Shown here: piece after piece, positions 46,420 to 56,219 of the stretch | Layout: each line of letters opens with the position of its first letter | Position numbering within the stretch: position 1 is the stretch's first letter | Source of the DNA: Hydractinia symbiolongicarpus | Taxonomy: Eukaryota > Cnidaria > Hydrozoa > Anthoathecata > Hydractiniidae | Assembly (NCBI RefSeq): GCF_029227915.1 | Contig: NC_079878.1 | Span: 14,942,001 to 15,006,000 of the forward strand | Length of the DNA: 64,000 bases | Direction of reading: 5' to 3' | Program-made: the position numbers and the translations under genes | Notes under the pieces: generated by a model | Databases searched by the model: none | What the model was told of the DNA's origin: nothing | Seen by the model: the letters and a program-made list of their open reading frames with translations, nothing else

Positions 46420-47123
46420 GAACCTTTGTCATATCATGTTTTGCTGTAGCAGTCTTCAATGCACCCCTAATATCCCGCAATGATTTATCGAGACCCACTA
46501 TCTTCCCAAACTCAAGTCTCTGTCCATCCTTATTAACTGTCTCGACCACTTCAACTTATCTACCTTTCAACCAACTCATTACCATCCAACTTCTCTAATT
46601 CACTGTTATTTGGCATTTTATTCGCTAACTCCTCCGACTCATGTTCTTCCAATAAGTATTGGTTCAATTTTTTCCTCGATTCAAACCACTTATCAACATC
46701 ATCGGATGGAAAGCCAGATTTCTTAATCGTCCTCTACCCAAACGTTCCAACAATGTTATCTCAGCTCTAAAAAGTTATCTTTTTGCTTTTACAAATTCTT
46801 AACAACACATAACGCAACTTACCCTCTTTCATCTTAAAAAGATCATAACGCTTCACAATGTGATCGGATGAACCCAACTCTTTCTCATATTCTTCATAAA
46901 GATCATCAACCTTAGTTCCTTTCAATTTAGTCCTTAAAGACAAACCTGAAGAACTCCCCTCGTTTATTTGTCCAGTATTAGTCTGTGTAGGATCACTATA
47001 AGAAGCTTGTTGGTGGAATGTATCATCAGTATTTTCATCATCATCAAAACCCACATAATCAACACCCTCTATATCTAAATCTGCCACCACTATTTCCTTA
47101 CAAATAAAAATTTGGGGGCCCAA
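46420..47123 (-). pseudogene. Polinton acidic protein remnant
   Basis: The open part 47123-46767 has LDIEGVDYVGFDDDENTDD, SSSGLSLRTKLKG and LYEEYEKELGSS. Further coding-like sequence runs on in other frames (DKWFESRKKLNQYLLEEHE at about 46680). It belongs to the usual Polinton set of small acidic proteins of unknown role; frames are broken near 46760. Confidence 0.5.
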
Positions 47124-47277
47124 GAAATCTATCCAAAACTTCCATCCGCTCCACCAGAAGAAGAAACCTCAATGCTGGTATCATAAATGGATACTATAGT
47201 GAATTAAAGACAACAAAGGAGAAGCTCCAGGATGAGTATAAAACATTGCAGGAGGTTGTCCATGGCATGTAATTATG

Positions 47278-47484
47278 TTAGTGGGGCCGAATGTATGAGT
47301 ACTTTGTTGGTGCAGGGTCATTGGCATCAGTACTAACAGTCATCGCCTTACCAGCATCTGTAGCATTCGGGTCCCTATCCATAGCCTTCGGCCTATCAAT
47401 CCTATCCAAATAAAAATTCATCAAAAGATGCCAAAATAGGATAAACAGATACTTCACCCTAATCGATAAACTGAAATCGTCCAT
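47278..47484 (-). pseudogene. Small Polinton frame, unrecognised
   Basis: A 68-codon frame with RIDRPKAMDRDPNATDAGKA and KYSYIRPH at its end. It sits tail-to-tail with the integrase gene. No function assigned. Confidence 0.35.
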
Positions 47485-47708
47485 TGTAATAATCGAGACT
47501 CCAATATCACAGGACGAAAATGGTAGTGAAGAGTTTAAGAAGATAAGGGATAAGTATATTAGGATTACCAGGGAAATAAATGAAGTAAGTATTAAGTCAA
47601 ATAACGATCAAATGAGGCTAATATTGGAAAAAATGGACAGCCCCGAACAACAATTATATTCTTCAGCATGATATAAGTGACATAATGACATAAGTTGTTT
47701 TTATATAA

Positions 47709-48581
47709 ATGGATAAGAAGTTAATAAGGGTTTATTATGGGGATGGTGGGTATTGGAAGGGTTTATCAGCAGTGGATAAGTTGGCGAGGGCAGCTGAACC
47801 AACATTCCAAATTCACTTACCCTGACCAAAGTACATACCAAGACCAAATTCATTATATGACTTATTCCTAAAACCAAACGAAATCTATCAAGCTGACCTC
47901 TTTTACCTTCCTCACGACAAATATTAACGAAGAACATACAAATACGCTCTGTGTGTTGTTGATGTTGCGTCCAGCAACCTACCAACTTACCTAAAAAACA
48001 GCAAAGAAGATGATGGCTGGATTCGAAAAGACTACACCATTAACGTACTCCTAATAATGGTGGATGAGGAAAGGAAATTTTACAGTGATGTTACAAAATC
48101 ATTCAGGAATCATTCCACATCCATCCAAAGAGGTGATCCAAAACAATACAGAAGTCAGGGTATTGTTGAAAGGTTTAATAGGACGTTAGCAGAGAGATTG
48201 TTTATTCATTAGTATAAGAAAGAGAAAATGGTGGAAGGGTTGTTGAATGGGTTGCTAGGTTGCAGGGTGTGGTTTGTGGTATTAATGAGGATAAGACTAT
48301 TGGAATGAGACCTGTTGGTGCGGTTAAGGTGGATAGTATTTATCAGGGTTTTTCATTGCTAAGGAATGATGGTGTAGTGTTGTTGGATGTGGGTACCTCT
48401 GTGACATATTTGTATGAAGCTGGTGAATTAGAGGGTGGTAGGAAAAGGGCAACGAATCCAAATTGCTCGGTGGATGTGTATAAGATTGTGAAAAGGTGTC
48501 ATTAGTGTCAATCAACCGACGTCGTATTATTTAAATGGAGTAAAGAGGTATTTTGTGAGGGAGAGATTGTTTGTCGTTTAG
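47709..48581 (+). pseudogene. Polinton retroviral-type integrase, broken
   Basis: Would join the element ends to the target. DKKLIRVYYGDGGYWKG is followed by KLARAAEPTFQIHLP, then PNEIYQADLFYLPHD with the first catalytic Asp, YKYALCVVDVASS with the second, and SQGIVERFNRTLAERLF with the catalytic Glu. The C-terminal part (YLYEAGELEGGRKRAT; YLNGVKRYFVRERLFVV) ends at the stop at 48579. In-frame stops and shifts occur at about 47820, 47925, 47990 and 48210. The D-D-E set is visible, so the family is certain; the gene is dead. Confidence 0.88.
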
Positions 48582-48615
48582 TTGTAACTAGCTGACAGTT
48601 GGTTACTTGTTTCGG

Positions 48616-48969
48616 ATGGAAGGTTTTGCCGATGTTTACGGTGGTGGTAGTGCGAAACGTGAAAGATTAATTGCCTGTGTTAATGGTGATGGTGCGAAGC
48701 AATATCTCCGGAAACATTATATAGAGGAACATATTAGTGCTTTGTCGGTAGATGATGCTGAGAAGATTCATTCGCAGTATGAGTGTAGATTGGGGGCTAC
48801 GATGGTAGAATCATTGGGGAAAACAATTATTAGCCTTTATTCAAGTGTTGTTTCAAATGCTTTTGATTTGGGTGATAGTGAGTTGGGTGATGATCTGGAA
48901 AATGATCCCTTTTTAAATGCAGCTTTCCATAGAGTTACGTGTGACTTGTACCTCAAAAACATTATCTAA
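48616..48969 (+). CDS. Polinton protein downstream of integrase
   Basis: MEGFADVYGGGSAKRERLIA, DGAKQYLRKHYIEEHISALS and MVESLGKTIISLYSSVVSNA, ending DLYLKNII. It is helical and polar, with no enzyme motif. A protein of similar layout follows the integrase in other cnidarian Polintons (recollection, not checked). The frame is open over 118 codons. Confidence 0.52.
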   Translation: MEGFADVYGGGSAKRERLIACVNGDGAKQYLRKHYIEEHISALSVDDAEKIHSQYECRLGATMVESLGKTIISLYSSVVSNAFDLGDSELGDDLENDPFLNAAFHRVTCDLYLKNII

Positions 48970-49069
48970 AAAAATCTTGGAAAGATAAATATGGAGACAG
49001 TAACGAAGAAAAAGAGAATCCAAAACTGACGAGTTTAATGGGAAAAGGAAGGATAAAATATTAAGGGTT

Positions 49070-49258
49070 GTGGAACATATTGAGAAAAGGGATGTAAAAT
49101 ATGAGAAGGATAATGGTTATCTTATTTATTTAGTTGGTGGTTTGGTTGTTTTATTGTGTGGGAGTGCTTGGTATTTCAGGAAGAGTAGTGATGTTGATGT
49201 GACGAAACCCGTTGTGGTGCAGGAGTCTACACATGAAAAATCCAATTTAGTGAACTAA
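49070..49258 (+). CDS. Small single-pass membrane protein of the Polinton
   Basis: About 60 codons, with a transmembrane segment (GYLIYLVGGLVVLLCGSAWY) followed by FRKSSDVDV. Charged residues precede it. It could be the C-terminal part of the gene before it after a frameshift. Role unknown. Confidence 0.45.
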   Translation: MEHIEKRDVKYEKDNGYLIYLVGGLVVLLCGSAWYFRKSSDVDVTKPVVVQESTHEKSNLVN

Positions 49259-50019
49259 GTATTGGTTATGCGATGTTACTGAAAGGTCTTCTTGACTCTG
49301 TCAATTAGTTAGGATTGTCGCTGTGTCTATGTTTACGTAGGAATTTCTTGTCAAGCAGAAGATTATTCCAGATAACGTGTAGATAATAAAATGTTGATTT
49401 ATTCTGGTCGTGTGGTTGTTGATCACGAGCATGATTTTGATGGGGTGTTGATGGATGAAATTAGGGTCAAGAAGTTATTTCTGATAACCCAACTCCTTTG
49501 AATAGTGAAGGTGTGTTGAGGATTATAAAGGATAACCCAACTCCTTTGAATACTGAGGGTGATTGAAAATTATCAGGGTATTTCATTGTTAATTAATTCA
49601 ACAATAAATACATATTAACATTTGAATATTTCAGTATTTCGGACTCCAAAATTTACTAAAATGCTGACGGTGCATGGTTTGATAACAGCTGATCTGAAAA
49701 AGAAAGTCGAAAAATGAGAAACAAGAATACAATTTTACCATAAACTGCATTAAAACCAGGTTGTTTAATTATTGTCTCTTTAACCTCTCTTTGCCTCTTT
49801 GATTTGAAAATGGAACATACAAATTAATGCCATGTGATGCACAAGGTATATTATATACATAAATATATGTATATAAATTTAATCAAGCTGGGTTTTAATA
49901 CCTTTGTTAAACAAGTAACATATTAAGCAGGCGATACATGATTTTGAAACCTGTTAGCAATACAGAATTTATTTTGTTGAAACCGACTTATTGAATTCAA
50001 CAAATTTGATTGTTTATTA

Positions 50020-50455
50020 CCGTAATGATCCGATTTAAGCGCCCAGCATTTGTTTAAGCGCCCCCTTGAATAAGCACCCAGGTAATTTCCTCAAAGTTCA
50101 ATAAGCGCCCCCCTCGAATAAGCACCCGCCTAATAAAAGGAGGCGCTTAATCGATGTTGAGAATGCTCAGTTTCCTGGTAACATTTTATCTGACAATGAG
50201 GAAGATGATATCGCTGTTGTATAAAAAGCAAAACTAAAAAACCCTAGAAAGACTAAACTTCATTTTGTTACATGTTTGTTTAGTTTTATTTTTCAGGAAA
50301 AAAAAAATTAAAATTACCGTTGCCTTTAATTTGTACAAAATTAGGAAACATTTATAAACGTCCAGTATTTTTTAGGCGCCTTCCTTGATTAAGCGCCAAG
50401 GCAAAAAATCCAAAAATTTAATAAGCGCCCAGGGCGCTTGTTCGGATCATTACGG
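50020..50455. mobile_element. 436-bp MITE with TA target duplication
   Basis: Inverted ends CCGTAATGATCCGATTTAAG and, in reverse, CCGTAATGATCCGAACAAGC, flanked by TA at 50018-50019 and 50456-50457. The inside repeats AAGCGCCC/GGGCGCTT many times near both ends. No transposase; probably Tc1/mariner-type. Confidence 0.82.
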
Positions 50456-50807
50456 TATCCTTTTTATATTCGAATACTTAAATTTGAATTTCTTTCAGGG
50501 AGTCACATTAGTTGCAATTTTTCATTCAACTGATTGGTCATTGTTTTGTTTGACAAATCAAAAAAGTTAAACATATCTAACTTCTGAAACTTCAAATTAA
50601 CAAATCAAATTTAACAAGTTGAAACAAAAAACGGTAAACACACAATAAATTTGCGGATTTGATAAATCTATGGTCCTTCTCGTGAGTTTTTTAAAAATCA
50701 AGTCTTTTCTAAGAAATCTTAGAAAAATATTTTGTGATACTTTGGGTGAGTTCAAAAAAGATTTTCAAGCAAATTAGGCACTCAAGTAGTAGTTAGCCGT
50801 TTTCAAT

Positions 50808-51113
50808 GGCACGGTAGCTTAATGGTTATAACTCTGGCATTTTGTGTGGGAGAACAGGATTCGATTCCCCTTGGCACAATTTCTGTCACATGGTTGGGTT
50901 AAACTAAGCCATGTGAGGAAAATTAGGAAGATGGCACACTGCGTTGGCTGTTGGATGTTGCAGGGAGTAGTCTGGTAGAGCGCAGACCCTAATTGGGTCT
51001 GTGTATCTCAAAATAAGCGTTAAATACTCTAGGACTCCTAATCTAAGCCATGGCCCCTCCTAGAAATAAAAGACAGGGTATATCCCTCGATATTTGTGAG
51101 GCTAGCCATTTAT
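50808..51113 (+). mobile_element. tRNA-headed SINE
   Basis: The first 70 bases form a tRNA-like head with an A box (TAGCTTAATGG, 50815-50825) and a B box (GGATTCGATTCCC, 50857-50869), the RNA polymerase III promoter of tRNA genes. The body follows (GGGAGTAGTCTGGTAGAGCG; CCTAATCTAAGCCATGGCCC; GGGTATATCCCTCGATATTT). It is not a functional tRNA, as the cloverleaf is imperfect. The 3' limit is approximate. Confidence 0.68.
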
Positions 51114-52039
51114 ATAAATATACAGATCATTTATTTATCTATGCAGAATAATTATATATACAGTGCGTGTCTAACTAGCCACTTATACCACTTGTACTTA
51201 TACAATAGATATTTTTTTACTTAAATTCCACACTTTTCTTCGTTATTGATCTTCCTTGTAGATCCACATAAAGTCGTGCTTCAATTAAAACCAAAAAAAG
51301 GAACAAGAAACGATTGTGCAAAAAAGTTATTAATCTAACTGTAGCCAGCAGTATGTCATATTATTAAACAACAACACTATACTGATTTCAAGAAAAAACA
51401 TTAAAAAGACCCAGTTAGCTGTAAAAAAACACAAAGAAGCTTGCATCGGCTAACTATATATTCTGTTACAAGCTAATCATCAGTCCACCCTGACTGTTCG
51501 GTGCAAGCAACAATAATCTTTGTCACGTTTTGACAACTTTCCTGCAAAAAAATAAAAAAATTCCTGTGTGAATATATACTTTTTATCTGATAGAAGTAGC
51601 CCTTTCTCCCCATAAGAATAGGAGTTGGGTGTCCAGCCATGGAAATATTACGCAAAGCAGGACACAGGTTTTTTGTTGCTGGCTCCTAAGAAAAAAAGGC
51701 ACTCTAATCAAAGCACTATGTAGCTAGTTAGCTTGATAGCTAAGTAACTTTACGACTATGAAAAGGGGTATGTCAGCACAAATCGAAAAAGGAGACCCAA
51801 GTCAGCACCAAAAAGAGATAGCTAGCTAGCCAGCACACTGTTCTCACTATATATATAATATAATTCTCACCTGATAAAATACAGGAAACTACGACCAACC
51901 AGACCAGCAAGGGGCGAACAACAAAATGTTAGCACTTTCAGTCATGGCCATACACAGAATGTTCTGGCCACACGAAGAGTACACAAACTCTGTTCAGATT
52001 GGTCATTAAATTGGCAAAGATTAAAGTGAAGCATCTTCA

Positions 52040-53152
52040 TTGGTTTTCGAGAAAATAGAAATTTTCAGAGGTTTTAGCCTGAACACAAACTTAGCAGTGT
52101 CCAGCCTAGCCGCGCTATCCCTATCTATCAATCTATCTTCTCAGGCGGTTTTAAAGATTCCGCCTTCGCTTATTATGAGGGATAACCCACCAAATCCAAA
52201 TATTAATCTTATGGTGAGTACCGTGAAAAGGTATTTAAGTCCTGAGATTATCCGTGCAGCCGTTAAAGATTATACCATAGAAAAGGAAGATGCTAGGTTA
52301 TTGATCAAGTTTATCGTTTCTCAGTATATTAATGGTATTGGTTTGTGGGTGCATTGTGGACATGGTTCGTGCATAGTTACAAAGGGTTATACTAAGTCTA
52401 TAAGTTATGTACGCAATATAAAAAAATATATTGAATTTGAAGCTAAGGGAGATTTGTCTAACTATATTGTGAAGGAGTATGACAAGGATCTTGGGAAACA
52501 CTCCATGCATTTTGATATTTTCCTGCCTACCTTTGAAAGTGCTGGAATTACCTCGATAGACATAATGCATCACGTAATAAAGTTTGTCTTGAGTCATCAT
52601 TGTATGATTTAACCAAAAGTGATATTACGATAACTGTTGTGTTTCATCATGATGTTCACTTTGCTTATGAGAAATTGCTACAGAAATATACCAAGGAAGG
52701 ATTTAAGGGGAAAGGTCCTTTTCTGCTTGCTTATATAACGCACCTGGATTTATATCACAAGAGAATGGTTTTTAGATATATGTAAGGCATGACAAACATA
52801 TAGTTTTTTTAGATTAAAGATTAAAGAATATGTCCATGATGAAGTGTTTTGACTGTTAGTTGTAAAGGTGAAAAGTCCATGTTTAATCTGTCTAATGAAT
52901 ACGTCTCAAGTGGTGTACCAATACTCACACCCAATGGGTTTAGTGAGATATAATCGGGGAGGGTTAAAACTTGGAGGAAGTCATCAATCTATACGAGTTA
53001 CTGATGGCAGAAAAAACCAGGGGTATATTACAACATTTCGTGGGGCTATATACAAAGTACTTATCTATCACAAGGTTCTTCCTGGTCATAATGGTGTGAT
53101 ATTACATAAAGAGTTACTGAAGAGATGGCTTATTGGTGATCTTGAGGCATAA
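52040..53152 (+). CDS. Unrecognised Polinton gene on the plus strand, probably frameshifted
   Basis: The longest intact-looking frame in the Polinton is 52040-52612 (190 codons): KIPPSLIMRDNPPNPNINLM, STVKRYLSPEIIRAAVKDYT, ARLLIKFIVSQYINGIGLWV, then HCGHGSCIV and FEAKGDLSNYIVKEYDKDLG. Coding-like sequence continues in another frame (52600-52785: SDITITVVFHHDVHFAYEKL; GKGPFLLAYITHLDLYHKRM) and in a third (to 53152: GAIYKVLIYHKVLPGHNGVI). It faces DNA polymerase B tail-to-tail. No integrase, ATPase, protease or capsid motif was recognised. The first 40 or so codons are Ser/Leu-rich and may lie upstream of the true start. Confidence 0.5.
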
Positions 53153-55070
53153 TAGCCATATTGTCGTTCCATGATAGGGCTATCTTGGTCACCGTTCCTG
53201 TAAAAATTTCATGTTTGTAGCTCCCGCTGATGTTCCTTTTCTGTCGGTTTTCTATTTCTTTATACCCATCACATGTTAGTCGGTCTCTGACAGTTTTTGT
53301 TACCCCCTTTGCCTTTTTCATTCCATTCCACCTAAAATGCATATACTTTGATCTTAAACCTATAAACCTTTTCGTTACTTTTCCACAACACTCTTCCTTC
53401 AACCTTCCTTACTTTTCTTTTTGTTTGTGTTAGCATGGTTAAGATGGTCTTTGTCGTAATTGGAGAGGTCCTAAAGGTGATTGTCTTCTTGTATATCTTG
53501 ATATCCGTCGTATGCCTGTATTTCGTAGCATAGGAAATCGGTGTCCATGAATAACAGTTTTTTTAGTGGAAGTTGTACATTAAGGACTTGGATATGTCTA
53601 CGATACATGTCGACATATACCGGTTTATTAAAGGTTGATTTGGTTTGGAGTAGGTGGATGGCAACAACGCTGAATATTGTTCGTTCAATGTAGTCAGGTT
53701 TTATTTGATAGGACTATGTTTACCCGGGTTCTTATGTTTTCCATTGTTTTACCGAATACAGAGTTAATTTGAAGAAATCTTTTTCGAATTCGTTGTTTGC
53801 TTTTGTTCTTGTGTATTTTAGTTTATGTACGGTGCCATCCAGGGTGATTGTTTAAATTTGATTCCTCGATGTATTTTCGTTAGTCTTAGTCCTAGCATTA
53901 TGTATTGCTCCAGGCTTTTGTAGTGGAGTATGTATTTTGTTTTAGACCATAGGTTTGGTACTAGTTTTTATTATTTTACTTTTAGTCTTTGTGGGGCTAG
54001 CGGGTAATCATTGTAGTCATCGTATAATTCTTGGGGTATTCTAAACCTTACCTCCAGCATACACCCCTCGTTCTTGCTGCTAAAGTTTATGTTATTTAGT
54101 TCCTGTTTGTTCATCCATTTAAATCCACCCGTTGGTAATGGCTGTGACATAGCCCATCCATACAAATTATTTTCGTCTAGGTACATTAGGTATTTTGATG
54201 GTTTCTCGGGGTCGCAGTTTTCGAGGTATTTATTGTTTGCTTTGAGTACCTGTTAGATTCATGAACACAACACCACGTATTGAATTTTCGAAAAACATCA
54301 ATATATCAACATCCGTTGGTAATGATAGTTTAATAGATGTCGATTTTATTAAGGCATCCCATGATAAGCAGGGTGCCGTGTAGTACCATAGTACCATGCT
54401 GGATCTAATTCGTTGTTTTCCATGCATACTTTTCGGAACTTCTCGAATACATGTTTTTATAATAATACATCTAATTTTAAATATAGGTCATGATATTAAC
54501 CCATATTATTGATGTTAAACGTTTCCCCTACTTCCTTTGCATGTTGATAGCTCTCTTTCGGTTATGTCGTTTTCATATAATTTACTGTAGAACTCTTTGA
54601 TGGGAAGTAATGACATCTCGTTGAATCTATCAAAGCTATCCATGTAATTGTAGGGGTAAACATCTTTCCTTTTTATTAGATCTAATCCCCACGATATAGG
54701 ATTGGTTGGTACTCTGTAGGACCTTCGGCATTGATGCAAAATTCACATGCCTTAAGATGTTAATACTTTGTTGTATATGATTATCTTTATTAAACTCCTG
54801 CTCTGATTCAATCTTTTGTGTGATAGATTCAAAGTTGGCAAATATCACGTAAGGTAGTCGCTTTGATCTATTGAAATTAGAAAACTATCAACCGTGATGG
54901 CACCTTTTTCTTTGCATGTTACGATGTGTTTTTTGTATGTGGATTCTAGTTGCAAGAGGTTCATGCAATGTTTACATATGAATTTTGTGGTGCCGTGTTT
55001 ATTTATCTGCGAAAATACTAGCTAAAACATTTATCGTCGATGTTATTAACGTTTACTATATCCATTGTTT
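53130..55070 (-). pseudogene. Polinton DNA polymerase B, multiply broken
   Basis: Protein-primed family B polymerase that would copy the element. In order: a Cys/His finger (FICKHCMNLLQLESTYKKHI, about 54990); FANFESITQKIESEQEF, the exonuclease start; WGLDLIKRKDVYPYNYMDSF; YLDENNLYGWAMSQPLPTGG (motif A region, 54186); YPLAPQRLKVK; LGLRLTKIHRGIKFKQSPWM (about 53850); MDTDFLCYEIQAYD (motif C, about 53530); and a C-terminal part (FIGLRSKYMHFRWNGMKKAK; KGVTKTVRDRLTCDGYKEIE). Stops and shifts occur between almost every block. Identity is clear; function is lost. Confidence 0.9.
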
Positions 55071-55539
55071 TTTAGTTTTTGGGGTAGATAAATATCAGTC
55101 AATCCACTTAATACATTATACAACCTGATCCATTAGAATCGCCTAGTTTTTTTAAACTTTCTAATATTTGACGTACTTATTCCTAAAAATATATCATCAA
55201 ATTGACTATCATTCAAATACTTTATCTTTGATGCTCGAAGATAATGTTTGTCGTATTTGTAATTACCTGTGCTTGGGTGTCACAATGTGGGCTACTGTAT
55301 GTTCATATTTTATAACTTTACGTAAGCCTCTTTACACATCCTTATATAACGTTGTCCTTATATAACATCCTTATATTGACATTGAGACCTTCGGTAGCAT
55401 AAAAATTGTAGGCTTTTACTGCGTTCCCTGTTGCTGTTTCTACCAATCTCGGTTCTGAGTTGTCTGATGCATATTCAATATAGGTAAGCAGTGAGGGTGA
55501 ATCCAAAACCATTAGAATTGTGAGTGAGTGTTGTGTAAC

Positions 55540-55988
55540 AAAATTAAAAATTTCAAAAAATTGTGTATTTGCGTGTATGTTTTTGGGTGACTTTGCGTTC
55601 CGAGTACACAGGTTGCACCACCTATATATAAATATCAATCGTTATCGTGAGGCCACGGATAAGTGGCCTTATGGTTTGCCTAATTGCGTGGTCGTAATGC
55701 TGGAACTGCCTCTGAAAGTTCGCACTTTAAAAGGTGTGTTTATTAATGCCTAGTACAACACAAACTGCTAAGCAGAAAAGCATCAAAAAACATCTGGGAG
55801 TTTGAATCAAAGGCTCCATGTGGGATACTCGCAGTTTATTCAAAAAAACCTCTGGACTTAAAACTACAACAAAAACATCAAGAATAAGGAGGAGCGAGAT
55901 AATTCCAGAATCTTCTCAGGTGCGCTAGAATCAGCTGTGCTGGAAGCCAAATTGTAAAGTGTTTTCAATTCGTCCAATCCATACTACT
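55540..55988 (-). repeat. Polinton right terminal inverted repeat
   Basis: Mirror of 39134-39560. It runs from about AAATTAAAAATTTC to CCAATCCATACTACT. Slightly longer than the left arm because of small insertions. Confidence 0.9.
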
Positions 55989-56219
55989 CCATTCTCTTTT
56001 ATAGTCAATATTTTGAGAAACAGTAATATTTTAACACTAGTTTATGTAAGGTAGCATTTAATATCGCAAGTTTTTTTTACAAAAAATAATGTTTTAAGAT
56101 CCTTTTTAAAAATGTTTTTAGTTTGGTGTTCGTAGTTTATAAAATTTCAACTTTTTCTAAATTATGATTACAATCAACCCAAATTTCAAGATTGCTAATT
56201 ATAAAAGTTCAGCCCATAC
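55989..56219 (-). other. Gene B intron, part right of the Polinton
   Basis: Unique sequence between the Polinton end and the 56220 donor. With 38784-39133 it gives an original intron of about 580 bases. Confidence 0.6.

Larger units (their letters stand above)
49260..52039. other. Non-coding interior of the Polinton with nested elements
   Basis: Holds a TA-flanked MITE (50020-50455) and a SINE (50808-51113). The rest is AT-rich without a convincing gene. A short direct repeat, GATAACCCAACTCCTTTGAA, occurs at about 49483 and 49531. Confidence 0.5.
39134..55988. mobile_element. Polinton (Maverick) DNA transposon, 16.9 kb, decayed
   Basis: A virus-like self-synthesising transposon. Left terminal inverted repeat at 39134-39560 and right at 55540-55988 match over about 430 bases. 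The element begins AGTAGCATGGATTGGGCG and ends in the complement, CCAATCCATACTACT, with the AGT/ACT ends typical of Polintons. Gene blocks: major capsid and other small genes on minus (39.7-43.2 kb), further minus genes (45.4-47.5 kb), integrase and two small genes on plus (47.7-49.3 kb), an unknown plus gene (52.0-53.2 kb) and DNA polymerase B on minus (53.1-55.1 kb). I saw no convincing ATPase or adenovirus-type protease. Nearly all genes are broken. Confidence 0.9.

Noticed and set aside
50808-50877. Possible functional tRNA gene
   Set aside because: A and B boxes are good, but the stems are imperfect and a SINE body follows directly, so it is a SINE head.
39134-55988. Polinton packaging ATPase and adenain-type protease
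   Set aside because: I looked for a P-loop (GxxGxGKS/T) and His/Cys protease motifs in both strands of the open frames and found none I could support. They may be lost or lie in decayed parts at 41.6-43.2 kb.
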